From Methylobacter sp. (GTDB taxonomy: Bacteria; Pseudomonadota; Gammaproteobacteria; Methylococcales; Methylomonadaceae): 64,000 bases of DNA. Position numbers and translations under genes: made by a program. The stretch is from positions 186,001-250,000 of the forward strand of contig NZ_JAUXVR010000044.1 in assembly GCF_030680395.1 (NCBI RefSeq), in the 5' to 3' direction. Shown here in pieces: positions 45,486 through 60,400 of the stretch (the first letter of the stretch is position 1; each line of letters opens with the position of its first letter). Under the pieces are notes generated by a model, which worked only from the letters and a program-made list of their open reading frames with translations, was not told where the DNA came from and made no database searches.

Positions 45486-48400
45486 TCACTTCGCCCTCAC
45501 CACCAAGCCCGTCAGCTCTGCCAGGCTTTGCTCCTTGGGCTGCTCTGTCAGCTGCTCCGCAACCCAATCGTCTTTTTTGAGCTTGCCCAAAAGCGGCGCT
45601 TGGCCGGCCCAGTCGATCTTATTGCCCATCCTGCCGCTGTACTGATTGACGATGATAGCGTCTTTCCGGTCGTCATGCCGTTGCCCGTAATCGGGGTGGA
45701 CAGACTGCACGATAATCTTGGCGCTGCGTTCGTCATCGTAGCTTGGGTAGCCGTGGTGCTCACTGTGCTTGAATCCGTGATGCCGACCATTGTCGTGATG
45801 ATGTTCGTCATCGTCATTTTTAGGCAGTACGGTCAAGGTGATGCTTGCCATCGTGATGAGCTTTCCGTCGGATACGCTGTAGCTGATGGTCTCCGTACCC
45901 GAGAACTCGTGCTTCGGAGTATAGGTATAGGTGCTGTCTACATTCTTGGTAAGCTTACCTTTCTTAGGATTGGTGAAACTTAGGACCAGCACATCGCCAT
46001 CGACATCGCTGATCAGCCCGGCAAAGTCGATGACGATGCCGCCGCCTTCGGTCAGCGTATAACTGACGTTGCTGGCGAGCGGAGCATCGTTCACCGGGAG
46101 GACGGTGACCTGAAGATCGGCTTCGACAGTTGCCTTGGACTGATTGGATTGTTCCGTCGTTGTGGCAATAACCTTTAGAGCGAATTGGCCGTTAAAGTCC
46201 TTGGGCGGCATGAGCGCAAGCTTGCCCAAGTTCCAGCCGGTCACATCCGCCGTGGTATTGTCCAGGGTGGCCGTGAAGCTGTTAACGCCGTCGGTTAGCG
46301 TAGCACCGACCGGAATAGCTCCGATGGACAAAGTTAAGATTTCGGAACCGTCGGTATCCCGCAAGGCCGCACCGATAACCGATAGCGGGACAGCGGCGTC
46401 CTCAAAGCCGGTGTTGGACGGGAGGGTTTCGCTCAGGGCGATGTTGTCGATCATCATGCCGCGGCCATTGGACTCGCGCCGGGTGGCTTCGCTGACGATG
46501 CGAAGCGTTTGCGCTCCGCCTTTGCCGATGAATTGGAAAGTGCGGGTTTGCCAGTTGAGCATTGTGGATGGGCTGGTGCTGTCCTCGCTGCCGATTTTTA
46601 TGCCATCGATGTAGATGCCGATCCGGGTGCTGTCCGCGCCATAACCCAGGTGACCGGCAAGGTCGAGGCTCAGGATGTAGGTGGCTCCGGCGATAGTTTC
46701 GATGCTGCGTTCTATGCCCAGCGTTTCATGACCTTCGCCCTTGGCATCGTTGAGTTCGAGCCAGTTGCTGCCGTTGCCGCTTGCGGCATTGACGATTCTG
46801 CGCCGGCCTTGGACATCACGCATAAGGTCGCCGCTGCTCCAGATTTCGAAGCTGCCGTGCTCTTCGTGACTGTCATGGTCGTCGTGGTCATCGTGGTCGT
46901 CATGATCGTCGTGGTCGCCGTGGTTTTTACCCGGCCGGGCGACGGCTATCCAGCCTTCAAGTTCGCGCTGTTCGAGTAGCGTCGAGTTGGTGTTCCGGTT
47001 GCCCACGCTTTCCCAGCCGGTACGGAACAGTTCGCGACTGGCGCCGCCGACCTCGCTCAACACCAGCGTAGGGGCATCGGCTACCGCGGTCACGATCAGG
47101 CGAACGGTGGCGATGCCGGAATCCAGTTCGCCATCGTTCAGCTGGTAGCTGAAGCTGTCTTCACCGCTCCAGTTCTCTAGCGGAGTGTAGCTGACAGTGT
47201 GGTCGGCGTTCACCGCCAGGGTGCCGTGAGCCGGTTGACTGACGATAATCAGGTTCAAACTATCGCCGTCGACATCGTAATCGTTAGCCATGATCGAAAG
47301 ATGGATGCGATTGTCTTCATCCAGCGTGACGCTATCGTCCTGCGCGACCGGGGCATCGTTCACCGCAGTGATGGTCAGACGCACCAGAGCTTGCCCGGAA
47401 TCCAACTGCCCATCGCTGACCGAATAGCTGAAACTGTCCTCGCCGTTGTAGTCGGCCTGCGGAACATAGGTATAAATGCCGTCGGCGTTCTTGAGCAACT
47501 GGCCGTGCTGCGGCGTGCCGACGCTAACACTGAGCGGGTCGCCATCGACGTCGTTGGTACTTCCGAGCAGGTTGAGCGTGATGCGCCCGTCTTCGAGCAA
47601 GGTGGAGGCAATCGGGCTAACCACCGGCGCATCGTTGACCGGGACGATGGTCAGCATCACCGTGGCGATAGTCGAATCCAGCTCGCCGTCGTTGACTTTG
47701 TAAGTGAAGCTGTCGGCCCCGTTGTAATTCGCATCGGGCGTGTAGGTAAAGCTGCCGTCGGCGGCAACGTTGACTTGGCCGTGCTGCGGTCCGGCGACGA
47801 TGCGGCCTTGCAATAAAGTGCTGTCGATGTCGGCCGCAACGGCCAACAGATTGCCGGTGATTGGCGTGTCTTCGTCGGTAACCAGTTGCTGATCGCCTGC
47901 GGTCGGCGCGTCGTTGACCGGGATGATATTCAGCGTCACCGTAGCAAGGTTGGAGTCCAGCTCGCCGTCGTTGACCTTGTAGGTAAAGCTGTCGGCACCG
48001 TTATAGTTCGCATTGGGCGTATAAATCCAGCTGCCGTCGGTGTTTTGGCTAAGACTGCCATGCGCCGGACCGCTGACAATGGCGGAAGCGAGTGCGCTGC
48101 TGTCAACGTCAACGGCCAGCGACAAAAGGTCGATCGTGACCGTGGCGTCTTCCGCCAGGGTTAGCGCAGTGTCAACGGCAACCGGCGCGTCGTTGACCGG
48201 GGTAACGGTCAGCGTCACGGTGGCGAGGTTGGAGTCGACCCGGCTATCGCTCAGTTTATAGCTGAAGCTATCCTCTCCGTACCAATCCTTATCCGGGGTG
48301 TAGCTGAAGCTGCCCAGCTGGCCTAGCTCGGGATTGGACAGATTGATCGTGACTTGTCCGTGGCTCGGGGCGTTGACGATGACCGGTATAAAGCCGGGGT

Positions 48401-51400
48401 GGAGCGCGTTGATGTCGTTCGCCAGCGCGTCGATCACGGCCGGAGTGTCTTCGGCCAAGGTGGCGCTGTCGTCGGCGGTCTGCGGCACGCCCAGGCGCAG
48501 GTCGCGCACGGTGATTTGGCTGTTGCTCGCCTCGCTGCCTTGTCCGAAACCGATCAGGTCGAACGACAGGTTGACCGTAGTGCCGGCGGCAATGCCGCCG
48601 AGATCGACCAAGTAGGTGCGGCTGCCGTCGGCATTGTCGATCCGCGTGATGCCGGAAGCGACGTGTTCTTCGCCGTTGGCTTGGCGGTTCAGGAACGCGT
48701 CATTGCGAGTCAAACCGGTCGCGCCGAGTAGCGACAGGCCGGTGTTGGCGTCGAGCAACGCGGCTTCGAACGCGTCGTCCGGACCAGTGGCTTGGTCGCC
48801 CAGCGTGGCGTTGGCGAGGGTGAAGGACAGGAAGCGGTCGTGCTCGCCGAGGACGAAGACTTGGTTCAGGCGGGTTTGGTTGCCTGCCGTTTCGGTCAAG
48901 ACCGCCTCGCCTCCCGCTTGCCCTGAGCCTGTCGAAGGATTGACGGCGACGTTGCCGGTGGTTGTCCAGCCGTCTAGGCTGTTCAGCTCACCGTTAACTA
49001 GGGCCGGATTGGCGGCGGTATCGTATTGCGCCGGGGCGTTGGCGGTTGCGCCTTCCCCAAACAAGCTACCGGCGCTGTTATTGTTGCGGCGCGTCAGGCC
49101 GAGGAAGGAGATGCCGAAACCGGCGCCCAGCGGCAAGGTGGGGATCGGCGATGGTGTGGGGTTGGTGCCATTGACGGAAACCGTAGCGCCGTCTAGCCCG
49201 GCCAGATTTTGCTTGGCTTCGGTGACCAATTGCGCCATCAGCGTCAATTCGTCGGCCGACGGCAACCGGCGGGTGCCGGGGGTTAAGGTGGTTCCCATGA
49301 AGTTATGGGCGTCGGCGCTGTGCTCCAAGCCTAAAGCATGGCCGTATTCATGCAGCAGCACGGACAGCATATCCATTTTGCCGGCGGCCTCGCTGCCGGC
49401 TTTGGCAACCCATTCGTTGGGGTTGCTGGTGGGCAGGAAGCTGTCGTTCAGGTACGGGGTGTAGTCGATGTACCAGCCGTGGCCGTCGGCGTCGGTGTCT
49501 AGGGTGATGGTGGCGTTTGCGCCTGAGCCTTTGGTTTCGCCAACGGCTGTGCCGGTGAGGTTGGCGAAAGTCACGGCAGGGCTGGCGCCTGCAAAGGCTT
49601 CGGGCAGACTGAAAGAATAAGCACCATCGGTTAAGCTTACAGTATCTACGATTATTGGTGCTATGGAGATTTTCCATGGATTAGTAGCACCTGGTGGTAT
49701 GTCCGCGTTGCAGAACCATTTATAGGGTTCGTCAGAAGAAGAAACATACTCTTCAAGTACGTGAATAAAGAACCGCACCTCAACGCTAACCCCATTTTCT
49801 TCCACCTGAGCAATAAGACTGTCGTTGCCATAATAGCCTTTGTCTGGGTAGTAATAGCCTTGTTCTAGGTGCCCGTGCTTGGGTGGTTCGATAATGGTAG
49901 TTTTAGGGTTGGTTACAAACCATAAATCCTTACCCTCGTAATCGTACATATAGTGCATAGCATTAGCCTCAGCATAAATTTCTGTTTTCGGTTCGGGCAG
50001 CTCACCGGCACCATTAACGATTTCGCAAACACCTATAATTCGTTTTTTCTGGTTAGCAGTCTCTGTTTGGGCGGTAATTTGGGTTTGATCCTGCACTTGG
50101 GCAACCACTAGAGTGATTAGTGGCTGATTCGGAGCAGAGGGTGGTTCAGTAAACCAGACCATAACATTGTCTCCTGGATTAAGGTTAAGTGAAGCGGTTG
50201 CTTGTGTTAGTAATTGTTGAATCACGCTAGAAAGTGCCGTATCCGTTTTGACGGTGGTTGTGTTGAATGATTCTAGCGTTGCGGCATTTAAAGGCTGCGG
50301 GCTACGGGTAATCGGAACTATTTCACGCTTTTGTAGACTAATGCCAAATTGAGCGTCGTAGCGTTCGGCACTCAATGATTTAAAGCCCAGGTTTTTTAGT
50401 GCAGCCTGGATGTTTTCGTAAGGGTTACCGCCTTTGGTGGCTTGTGGCACAATACCACTTATATGATTTTGGGCGCTGGGGATATTGCGGTAATTATCCC
50501 AGCGTTTTCTGAATGACTCTGTATCGGTAGTAATACCCCTAGATACCCGCCTAAAGTCTTGCGTGCCAGCATCAGAAACAGGATTGCTCCACTGCAATAA
50601 ATCCGCTTGTTGATTCAAGGTTCTACCTATACTTGTACCGTTATCTCTCTTAGCATCATTATTTCCCCAAAACCAAGCACCAGCCAGTGCTGAAAGCATG
50701 TGACCATTGGGGGTGTTTTGGCTAATTAAGTCAGGATTCTCTAAAATTGAGTCTTGTATACTTTTTCCTCCAATAGATGTAATTAGTTCGGGATGTTTCC
50801 TCTGAATATAATCGGCAAACTGTAGATACGATGGCTGATGGGTAAGCTGTACTAATCCTCGCCCAACCCAATTGTGGGCAGTGTTATCTGAAGCTTTGCC
50901 GTTTCCAACCAGACCAGTACCCAAGTCTTCTGAATAAATTCTGTCTATAAACAGATCCCTTACACCGTTCCAAGTCGCCCCTGTTGCAAGGGACATGCTC
51001 TGCGAATAAACCCTTACCCCATTAACGAGAGGAGCATCTACACCTGGATCGCTTAAACTTACACCGTCCAAAACTGATAAATGAAGCGTATTTTTGACAA
51101 AGTCTTTCAAATTTAAAAACCTCGCCTCCCTTGCGGTGATCGTCGCCGTGGCGGAGTGCATATTTTCATGGCCGTTATAAGTAAATGCGCTTATGAATTT
51201 ATCCAATATAACCCCTACTCGATAAGGCCCCAGCTGTTCTTTGAGTTTAGAGAGTCCTCCAGTTTCAGCTCTTGCCTGACTCATGAATGCCGCAATCCGC
51301 TGCGGGGTATCGATCTTGAACTCTTTCATCGCTAGTTTCAAAGGCTCCACCCAAGATTGATAGTCAACACCACTCATATTACCCATAAACGCTGCCAACG

Positions 51401-54400
51401 ATTCTGCCGTCATCTCCTCGCCTAATGTTTTGGCCGTTCCACCAATCAATATCTGATTATTGTTAATCACGCTCCCCGCCTGCGTTCCATTTCCAAACAA
51501 AGCAGTACGGATCGTATCGGCATCGCTATTGACAATATTGATGTTGTTCCAACCACCGCCATTTTCTCCTTTTTGGGTCGTCGAATACACAGACAGAAAG
51601 TCCAGTAGAGCCTGATCTTGTTGGTTGGCGCCACTGCTGTTACCAGGGCTGCCATTGGTGTTGTCGATATTCGGGTTGCGCAATAGCCCAGCCAGGTATT
51701 GGGCATTGGCTAAATCCCATTGCTGGCTTTTGTAGGCTCCTTTATCGGGTACGCTCCCTAGTTCGCTGTCCTTATTTTTGTCAGGAATGATGCCCAAAAT
51801 GACGTCCTTGCCGTTGACTCTGTCCTGATTACCGGACCCATTTTCTGTTTTTGAGATGTACGCGGTATTGATGCCCAGGTTCAAAGCCACACCCAAAGGC
51901 CCGGTGCCGGCAAACAAGAGGCTGTTAGGCCTAACCACAGCGTCGTTTAGCGCGTGGTTGGCCTGCTGGCTTGCTACCATCAAGTCAAACACCCAACTGG
52001 TGCCGAACACATTGCCGCCTTTATCGCCGCCTGTTTGTAGATTCATCCAGCTGTTCACCCCTAACCGGGCATTGGTGGTTTGATAGCCGGTGCCGAGGCT
52101 GGCGAAAAACTGCAGCCAATGCGGCGCGTTGTAGGCGCTGAGCCAATCAATGGTAGTTTTTCGTTGGGCGTTATTGGCATCGGCTTCGATTTTGCCGTCT
52201 ATGCCGTTGAGGTCGGTTTCACTTTGATAGCCCGCAGCGCGTAAGGCGTTTTGTCGAGCGGCCGCTCGTGCGGCCTCGATCTGCGCCTGCGTCGGGTTGT
52301 TGGCTGATAATAGTTTGAAGCTGCCAGGGACTTCTTCCAGTTTTACAGTTTTGTTGTTTGCGCCACTACCCGTGACGGTCGCCCGGTATTGGATTTCTAC
52401 GATGTTGTTGCTATCTCGCCCTGTACCTATTGCTGAGGTATAGCGCACCACTGTCTCAAACAACTTGAGTGCCTTTTGCTCATTGTCATCAAATTTACCG
52501 TCACCGACTTTGATTTCTTGCTCTGGCTTGCCACTAACCGAGTTGGTGGCGGCATAGCCCAAATACTTTAGGCGCTGTTCAACACGGGTAATGTCCAGAA
52601 TGTTTTGGGCGTTCGTATCAACGCCGCCTTTTAGTTGAAATGCCAAGTAGCCGGGGTTATCCAGCGGCCTGTCGCCAACAAAGGCATTAGGCGTGGAAGC
52701 ATAGTCTTTGACGGTGATAGTGACCAGTCCTTTACCTGTCTCTGGATCGTTTGCCGCTTGCAAACGGTCTTTGAAATAAAAAATCAATCCCGCGAATTTA
52801 TCCGCTAGGGTTTGCCCTGCGCGTAACTTTTCTATGTCGGACAATTCACTGGGTAAGTTCTTTACATCGGTAATGTTCGGCACAAAAAATAAAACACCAC
52901 TATTTGTAAAATCTGCTGTCTCCGTACTTAGGGCATTACTGCTATACGCCGATTTGCGTGAGAGGATGCTGGGAATACCGGAAGCATTTACGTTGTTGGT
53001 CAAAAGCTTCATCGCAGGTGTTTCTGCAAGCCTGCCCGTAAATAAGTTTAATTGTTGTTGATCTAATGAGAAATCATGCAGTTCTTCCATTCTAGTAGTA
53101 ATAAGCCCGTATTCTTCCTCGTTCAGTTTATCAAAGGGCAGTTTGGCACTTGCCTCGGTCAGCAAGCCTTCCCGCACCAATAATTGCCGCGCAGCCAGTT
53201 CTTTGAGATCGACACCGATCACGTCGCCCATACGGCCTTCGACGCTGGCGTTGATCCATTCGGGATCGAACGCGGTGCCTATCGTCCCTCTGAATTCGCT
53301 ACCGGGATTGGCGATGCTCTGCTCGGCATTGGGAGTATCGATCAAGCTGATGTGCTTGCGCAAACGGTCCTGGTCGGTCTGGGCCAGGGTTGCTGCAATC
53401 AGGGCTTTGACATCCCAGGCATGGCTTTGGCTGGGCTTTTGGCTTAAAGACTCCTCGCTCAGGAGGTTGCCGCTATAAGTGCCTTTCAATTGGCCGATCA
53501 GGACTTTACCGTCTTCGGACAGGCTGAGGTTGACGATGCCGTAGCCGTCCAGCGGCAAGGTGGCGCCCAAGTATTCGGGGCTGCCTTCTCTGCCGAACGG
53601 GTCTTTAACGATGCCGAGTTTGCCGCCGACCGCCACTTTTTTAGCGGAAGCCGAGCCGCCCACGGCCAGCGGCGGGCCGGACGGGGTGAATACGAAGCTC
53701 GGCGCTTCGTACATGGCCTTCCAGTAAGGATCCAGGAAGTGGTAGTTGTCGTCGGAGACGATCGCGTATTCGACGCCGTCTTGTTCGACCAGTACCGCGC
53801 TTTGCGCCCTCTGGATGTCCAGGCGGTCTATGGTGATTTTATCGGTCGGTTGCGACAGGGGAATGGCCTCCAGCTTGGCGCCGGTGATCTTACCGTCGGC
53901 ATCGCGGGTCAAGGTGAGTGTGGACAGGCCGCGGTTGTAATCGGATACGTTGGCGACCAGGTAACGGTTTTCATCGCGGGTGGCGGTGATGACTTGCGGG
54001 GTTTTGCCGCTCAGGCTGTCGTTCGGCAGGCTGGCTTGGATAGGCGGGGCAATGGCGCCGGTTTTAAAGTTAAAGGTTTTAAAGTCCAATATGAGGATGT
54101 TGCCCCGATCAGTCGTATTAGGGCTAAGCGATACGGTATTGGACATTTGCGGCATGGCAACCACGAGGGTCTGCCCATCCGGCCCAGCGGTCATGCCTGC
54201 TACGCCGAGTTTGCTGTTCTCTATGCCGGTGCCTTGGATAGATTTAAAGGTTTTGTAGGTGCTGCTGCCGGGATTGGTATCCATCGCATACAGCTGGTTG
54301 TTGCCGGCACCGTTGCCATAGCTTTGGCCTTCACCGACTATCAGCAGGCTACCCACCGATGCCAAGCTGACGATGTTTTTACCGCCTTGTATAGGAATGC

Positions 54401-57400
54401 TGTCTATGAGTTGGAAGGTGAGCAGGTCGATTTCATAGATGACGCCGGTGCCTGCCACGTAGGCGCGGCTTAGGTCGGTGGAAAAGGCGATGGGTTGGAC
54501 TTTGTTGCCGGTGAGGTAGACGCTACTGTTATTCGGTTTATTTTTAAAGTCTATGGCTTGCCCTGTGCCGATTTTGTTGACTAGGTTGACTTGAGCGACG
54601 CTTATGGTTTTGTTTTCCCGGAAGAATTCGATGCCGGTGCGGGTCAGTGTCGCTGCCATGTCCGCCTTGGGCGTGATGCGGGCGGTGTTGCCTGCAAATT
54701 CTATCGGTGCAACGCCGGGCAGGAAGCCGGGGATGATGCGCACCAATTGCCAGCTGACGCTGCCGACAGCGAAGACTTTGCCGTCTTGGGTCTCTAATTT
54801 TGAGGTTTCGACTCTTATTACACCGCTGGTTGCACCACCAAGTTCTTGCACATCAATGTGTATGCCATTGGCAAACAGGGCGCGCAGCATGATTTTACCC
54901 GTTAACTGGCCGGGATTGGTGTTGTCAACGGTGATGGTAACGGTACCGGCGCCATTCGCTGCCGCACCGGTGATGTTAGGCACGACGACGTTACCGTAAG
55001 GGGTCATTACGGGCGGCAATTTGGCGCTGGTGTTGATGACCGGCGGTTCGTTGACTTTGGGAATAACTATATCTGCAAACTGGGGTACGCCAAAGTGGTA
55101 GCTGGAGGCTGTTCCCATGGTCGCCATAGTGGCGACGATGCCGATCATGTTGGAGGTGATCCCTATGGGCAGCACTGTGCTGCCAAAGCTCATGGTAAGG
55201 CCAACCGACCCAGCAAAGGTCATTGAGTCGCCGATGCCGACTGTGAGCTCGAACGGGCTGCTGATAACCCCCGGCAATTTTTTGTACACCATGTACTCGC
55301 CGGAGGCATCCAAACCGCCATACGGGGGACTGGCGGTTTTGGCGATGGCATTGCCGCCCGCATCCAGGCTGATAAAGCCGTTATCGACTACCCACCAGGT
55401 ATCTTGGTAAATGAGGTTTGTGGCCGTACTGCCTTCCGCAAGCACTTTGCCTTTGCGCAGGAACCAGACTTCATCCCCGGCTTGCGCGGCGATGCCGTTT
55501 TGCACGGGGATGGCGAGTTGCAGCGGGTAAGCGGTGGTGGAACTGCCGACGTTGAGCGTGAAGGCGCCGACGGCTTCGAGTCCGCCGGGCTGGGCGGCAA
55601 AGATGGCTGTGCTTGGATCTATAGTGGCTAAATCAATACGGCTGATGGCTACCGGGGTATCCTGTTTCAATGCACCTGCGCCGATCAAGACGGTTTCCCC
55701 GGTTTCGGCGCTGATGGCTGCGCCTTCATGGGCATTAACGGCAATCGTTTGCGGCGTCGCGGTGGCAGGGTCGTTATCGGTGGTTTGCGCGGTTTGTACG
55801 GACAGCTTGATGTCGCTTTGGCCGATCACTTGTTCGCTGACGGTGCCGTAGGCGTCGACCACGCTGCCCAAATGGACGATGGAAACGGTGACTTGGCCGC
55901 TACGTAATGCGGTGATTAAGCCGTTATCGCTGACGCTGGCGATGCTGTCATCGGAAACGATATAGCGGGTGCCGCTAAACACGGCAGGTATGGCCGCATA
56001 GATGTAAGTGGTGATTTCACCGGTATCCAGATCTACATACTCATCTATTGTCTCTGGACTACCTGCAAATGCGGTTTGGCTGGCTTCGTGAACATCTGAA
56101 TTGAGTCCGGTATTGGGATCGGTCACATGGACTTTCAACTGCCGGGTGCTTCCTGGAATTAGGGTCAATGTGCCGGGATAAACATCGGGGGTTACTGTCA
56201 ATGATGCGCGGGTATCGGTGAGTTCGCCGGTTTGCGGATCGAGCTGCCCTGGCTGCGCGGCGTTAATGGCCGCAACGGTGCGGATGGTGTAGGTTTGTTG
56301 CTGGGCGTCCGTTGCTGAACGGCTAAGGCTGATCAGTCCTGCGCCTGCGGCTTTGGCGCTAACCAAGTCGCGGGCATCGTCGATAGTGATCGCAATAGCC
56401 CCAACTTTGCCCAATGGGCTAAGATCCAGGGTATTAAGGGTCAGGTAGTCGCCGGAACCGGCGGTTAAATCAACGTCTTGTTCATCGGCAAAGTCGCCCA
56501 CGGCATGGATGCGGGTGCCTTGGCCGGTTTGCATGTTGATCAGATCGGCCAGGTTGGTGATGCGGATGGAGGTCAATGCCGCGCCGCTGACGTTCACATT
56601 CAACTCGATAGGCGCACCCAAAGCATAGCCGTCATCGGCTTGCAAGGTGATCGTGGCTTGGCCTGCGTAGCCGGCTTCCGGGGTGAAGATCAGGCTGCTG
56701 CCGTCCCGGCTGAGTTTGGCGCTGCCGTGCGTTGCGTTAATGACGCGCAGGAAAACGCTATCGCCCTCAATATCCTCGGCAATGGCACTGACGCTCATTT
56801 TTGTGGCAAGGTCGGTGTGGGTTTTGCCTTGCGGTAAGTCGGTAACAGCGGTGGGGGCCAGATTGGCTTTGAAGCCGTAGTTAGCATAGAGCAGTTGTCG
56901 GTCTGCGGCGTTGGTTTGTCCATCGCCGTTGAGGTCGCCTGCGGGATTGCTGTCTAATGCATTTTGCTGCCACGCTTCGCTGTCTGCGCCGTCGACATTG
57001 CCGTCGCGGTTCAAGTCTCCTGCGACGCTGATGCGTACGCTGGCTGCGCCGGCGCCGTTTATGCGGATAAGTTTGGCGCCTGCTTCGGTCACCCGCACGA
57101 GCAAGGTGTTTTTGCCGTTCACGGTGGCGTTGCCGATCAGCGTTGCGCCGGTGACTTCGATGTTGGCATCTGCCGGTAGTTCGGTTTCCAGCGCATAAAC
57201 AATCGCGCCTTGCGCACCGGGGCTATGCACGGTTGAAGCAAGCTCTGAGTCACGGACGTTAAAAGCCAAGGCGGTGCCATTTTGGACCAGTTCGCCCGTC
57301 CATTGGTTGGCGCTGCTGTCGCCCAGCCAATTGACCGCCGCGCCAAACTTGGCGGTTATGGTGTCGGTAAACAGTTTGCCTTGGCTATCGTAGGCCAACG

Positions 57401-60400
57401 GCGTGCCCAGATCGTTACTGTTAAGGTTGCGTACCAAAGCGAGGCGGCCTTGTGCATCGTAACGGTAGACGGTGCTGACCGTCTCGCCTTGGGCATCGGG
57501 GCCGGTGACGCGGCTGATGCGGCCTTGGCTGTCGCGTTGGATTTCGACGCGTTGCGTAACATCGCCGGTGACTGCGGCAATACCGGCATCGGAAACCAGC
57601 CATTGCGCGCCATCTTGGAAGGTGACGGCGGAAATTTTGCCTTGCGCATCTAGTTCATATCGGCTGCCGTCGGGCGCAATCAGGGTGTATGAGCTCGGCA
57701 CCCACGGCAGGCCTGTCGTTTGATCATAAAGATGACTGCCTTGGCGCATCAAGTTTTCTTTTGCATTGTCGGCTACGCTGGTATGGGCTTGCAACTGCCA
57801 GCCTTGTGAGTCGCTGAACTCAGGGTGGAATACTTGCGGTGCGTTTGGATCCTGGCCTAGGCGTTCGCTGTTTGTGCTCAGGGTGAAGCTTAGACTGAGC
57901 ATTTTGGCTGTGGCTTCCGACAGGTTTTCAGGGATTTGCAGCCAGACGCGTGCGCCTTCCTGCCACGATGCGGTTGCGCCGCTATCCGTTGTGGTGGGCT
58001 GGTCGGTGGTCAGTTGTGTGTCCAACAGGGCTAGCTGCCAGTTGCCCAAGTCGCCGGTCTGCTGGTTGTTTGCCGTTGTATCGATGTTGCGGTTAAAGGC
58101 TAACGTATGACCGGCAAGCTGGTAGCTGTTGTCGGTAACGGTCAGCGTACTTAAGTCTTTTTGCGCGGTGTCGATGATGATGTGCGCTTCAATTTCTGTA
58201 GTGCGGCCGACCAGATCCCACGCCGATAGACGCAATTGATAGACGCCGTTGGCGAATTTGGACGGGGCTATGCTGATCAGGTCTAGTTGTCGATCAATGC
58301 TGACCGCGGCATCGTCATGCTCGGCCAGCGTCTGCCAGGCGTCGCTGCCAGCCGGGGCTATTTGCAGTTTGTAGCCCATCAGTTGCTGCTCAACTAAACC
58401 GGCTTTCAAGGCTGTAATTTGACTAATTTCCACCGGCTTGGTGGCGGCTGTCGCACCGCTTAGCTTATCCGTCCATGCCAACAGCGGCGCTGCGGTATCG
58501 GCCGGGTTTTTGACGCGCACGGTATGGGTTTGGCTGCTGACAAAACCATCGCGGTCTGTTGCAGTGACGCGTACTTCAATCAAGCCGGGCTGGGTGGGCA
58601 GGAGTTTCATGCGCCCTGCACTATCCAGCGCTACGGTCTGCCAAGTATCGGCAGCGCCTAAGCCGCTGCCGCGCACTTCGGTGACAATGCCGGCGATACC
58701 GCTCCAGGCATCGGCCCTGACGCTGGCGATGACGGTTTGGCCGGGTAGCGCCGGTGTGCTTGGCGTCGTCGACACGGTGATTTTGGGCTGGTTGGCCGAG
58801 GCTTCCGCCACGACACGCAAGGTGAAGGTTCTGGCGGTGATGTTTTTACCGTCGCTGACTTTGGCGGTGACGGTAAAGTCGCCGATCTGCCCTGGGCCTG
58901 GAACCCAATTGAGACGGCGCGTTTGCGCATCGTAACTTGCTCCTTCCGGCAGGTTGGCGAAGCTGACTACTAACGCTGCGGTTTGTTCCGCGCCGTCCGG
59001 GTCGGTTGCGCTGATGCCGTTAGGGTTGGCAGCCGCGCCCAATTCAACCGGCAAGCTTAAAGTTTGCCCGATAACCAGCGCGTGATTGGTCGCGGTCAGT
59101 TGGGGCAGACGGTTAGTATCGAATACCCGTACTTGCACGGTTTGCGTGGTCGTCGCATTGCCATCGGTCGCCTGGAAGGTAAAGCTGTAGGGATGGTCGT
59201 TTTCAATGGCACTGTTAACGACGTTTTGATCGGGCGTCCATTCAAAGTAGCCGGTGGCACTGTCAAAGACCACGCCGGACGGCGTGGTGCTGTCGTAAAC
59301 CAGGCTCATGCTGATGGCGTCGTTATCGGCATCGAAGCTGCGCAGGGTGAAATTGACGGTCTGGCCTTCGTTGACCAGTTGTAACGGCATCGGCAGCAGA
59401 CGAGGCGTCTGGTTGACGTTGGCGACATTGACTTCGAAGCTGCGCTCGAACTGGGCCGCGCCGTCACTGCCGCGCACGGTGAAGCGCCATTGTCCGGCGG
59501 TGCCGGTGTTGCTGTCTTGCGCGGCAAAGGTATCCGGCGTCCATCGGAGTACGGCGAGGTTGCCGTTGCTTGCGCTCGGCACATCCAGGATCATGCCGCG
59601 CGGCAGGCCGGTCGTCGCCCAATCGATCAGGTCGGCATCGGTATCCCGGCCGAACAGTTCTATCGTGAGCGGCACGCCTTCTGAGGCATTGAGTTGGATG
59701 GGGGCGGTAGCGCCAGTATCTGTAACTTGCGAGCCGTTGACCTGTACGCCCAGCATTTCAGGCGCGGCATTGGCTGCGCGCACGACGACGCGCACGGTAT
59801 GCTTGGTCACGTTGGGCACAGGGTTCTCAGGTTGCACGTAGCCTGCATTTTCAGGGGCAAGGCCACTGTCGGTGACGACCAGCTCAATATCGCGAGAACC
59901 GATGTCATCGACTGTCGGTGTCCAGATCAGGGCGGCATGACCGTATTGGATGGCTTCTTGTATTTCAGCACCCACGGGGAGGCCGTTGGCGCTCCAGGTC
60001 AAGGCGTCCTGATCCATATCGTTTGCCAGCAGCGCTACGCTCAACGGTTGGCCTGCGACGGCGACGACTTGGCGCGGCGCGGTAATGACCGGCGCTTCGG
60101 TCTCGCTGCGCACGGTCAGGACGAAGCTCTTGGCTTGGGTGAGCACGCTATTATTGGCCGTCTGTCCTGAGCCTGTCGAGGCCTGTCCTGAGTCCAATCG
60201 AAGGGGATCGCCATTATCCTGCGCAACCACCGTTATGGTGTAATCGCCACGGTCGTTTGCGCCCGGCGCAAAGCTGATCACGCCGGAAGCTGTCCCGTTG
60301 TTGGACGGATTTTGGGTGTAGGTAGCAAATCTCGGCAAGCCTAAGATGCTGACCTGGATAGGATTGCCGTCTGCGTCAACCACCGATACGGGGATTTCGA

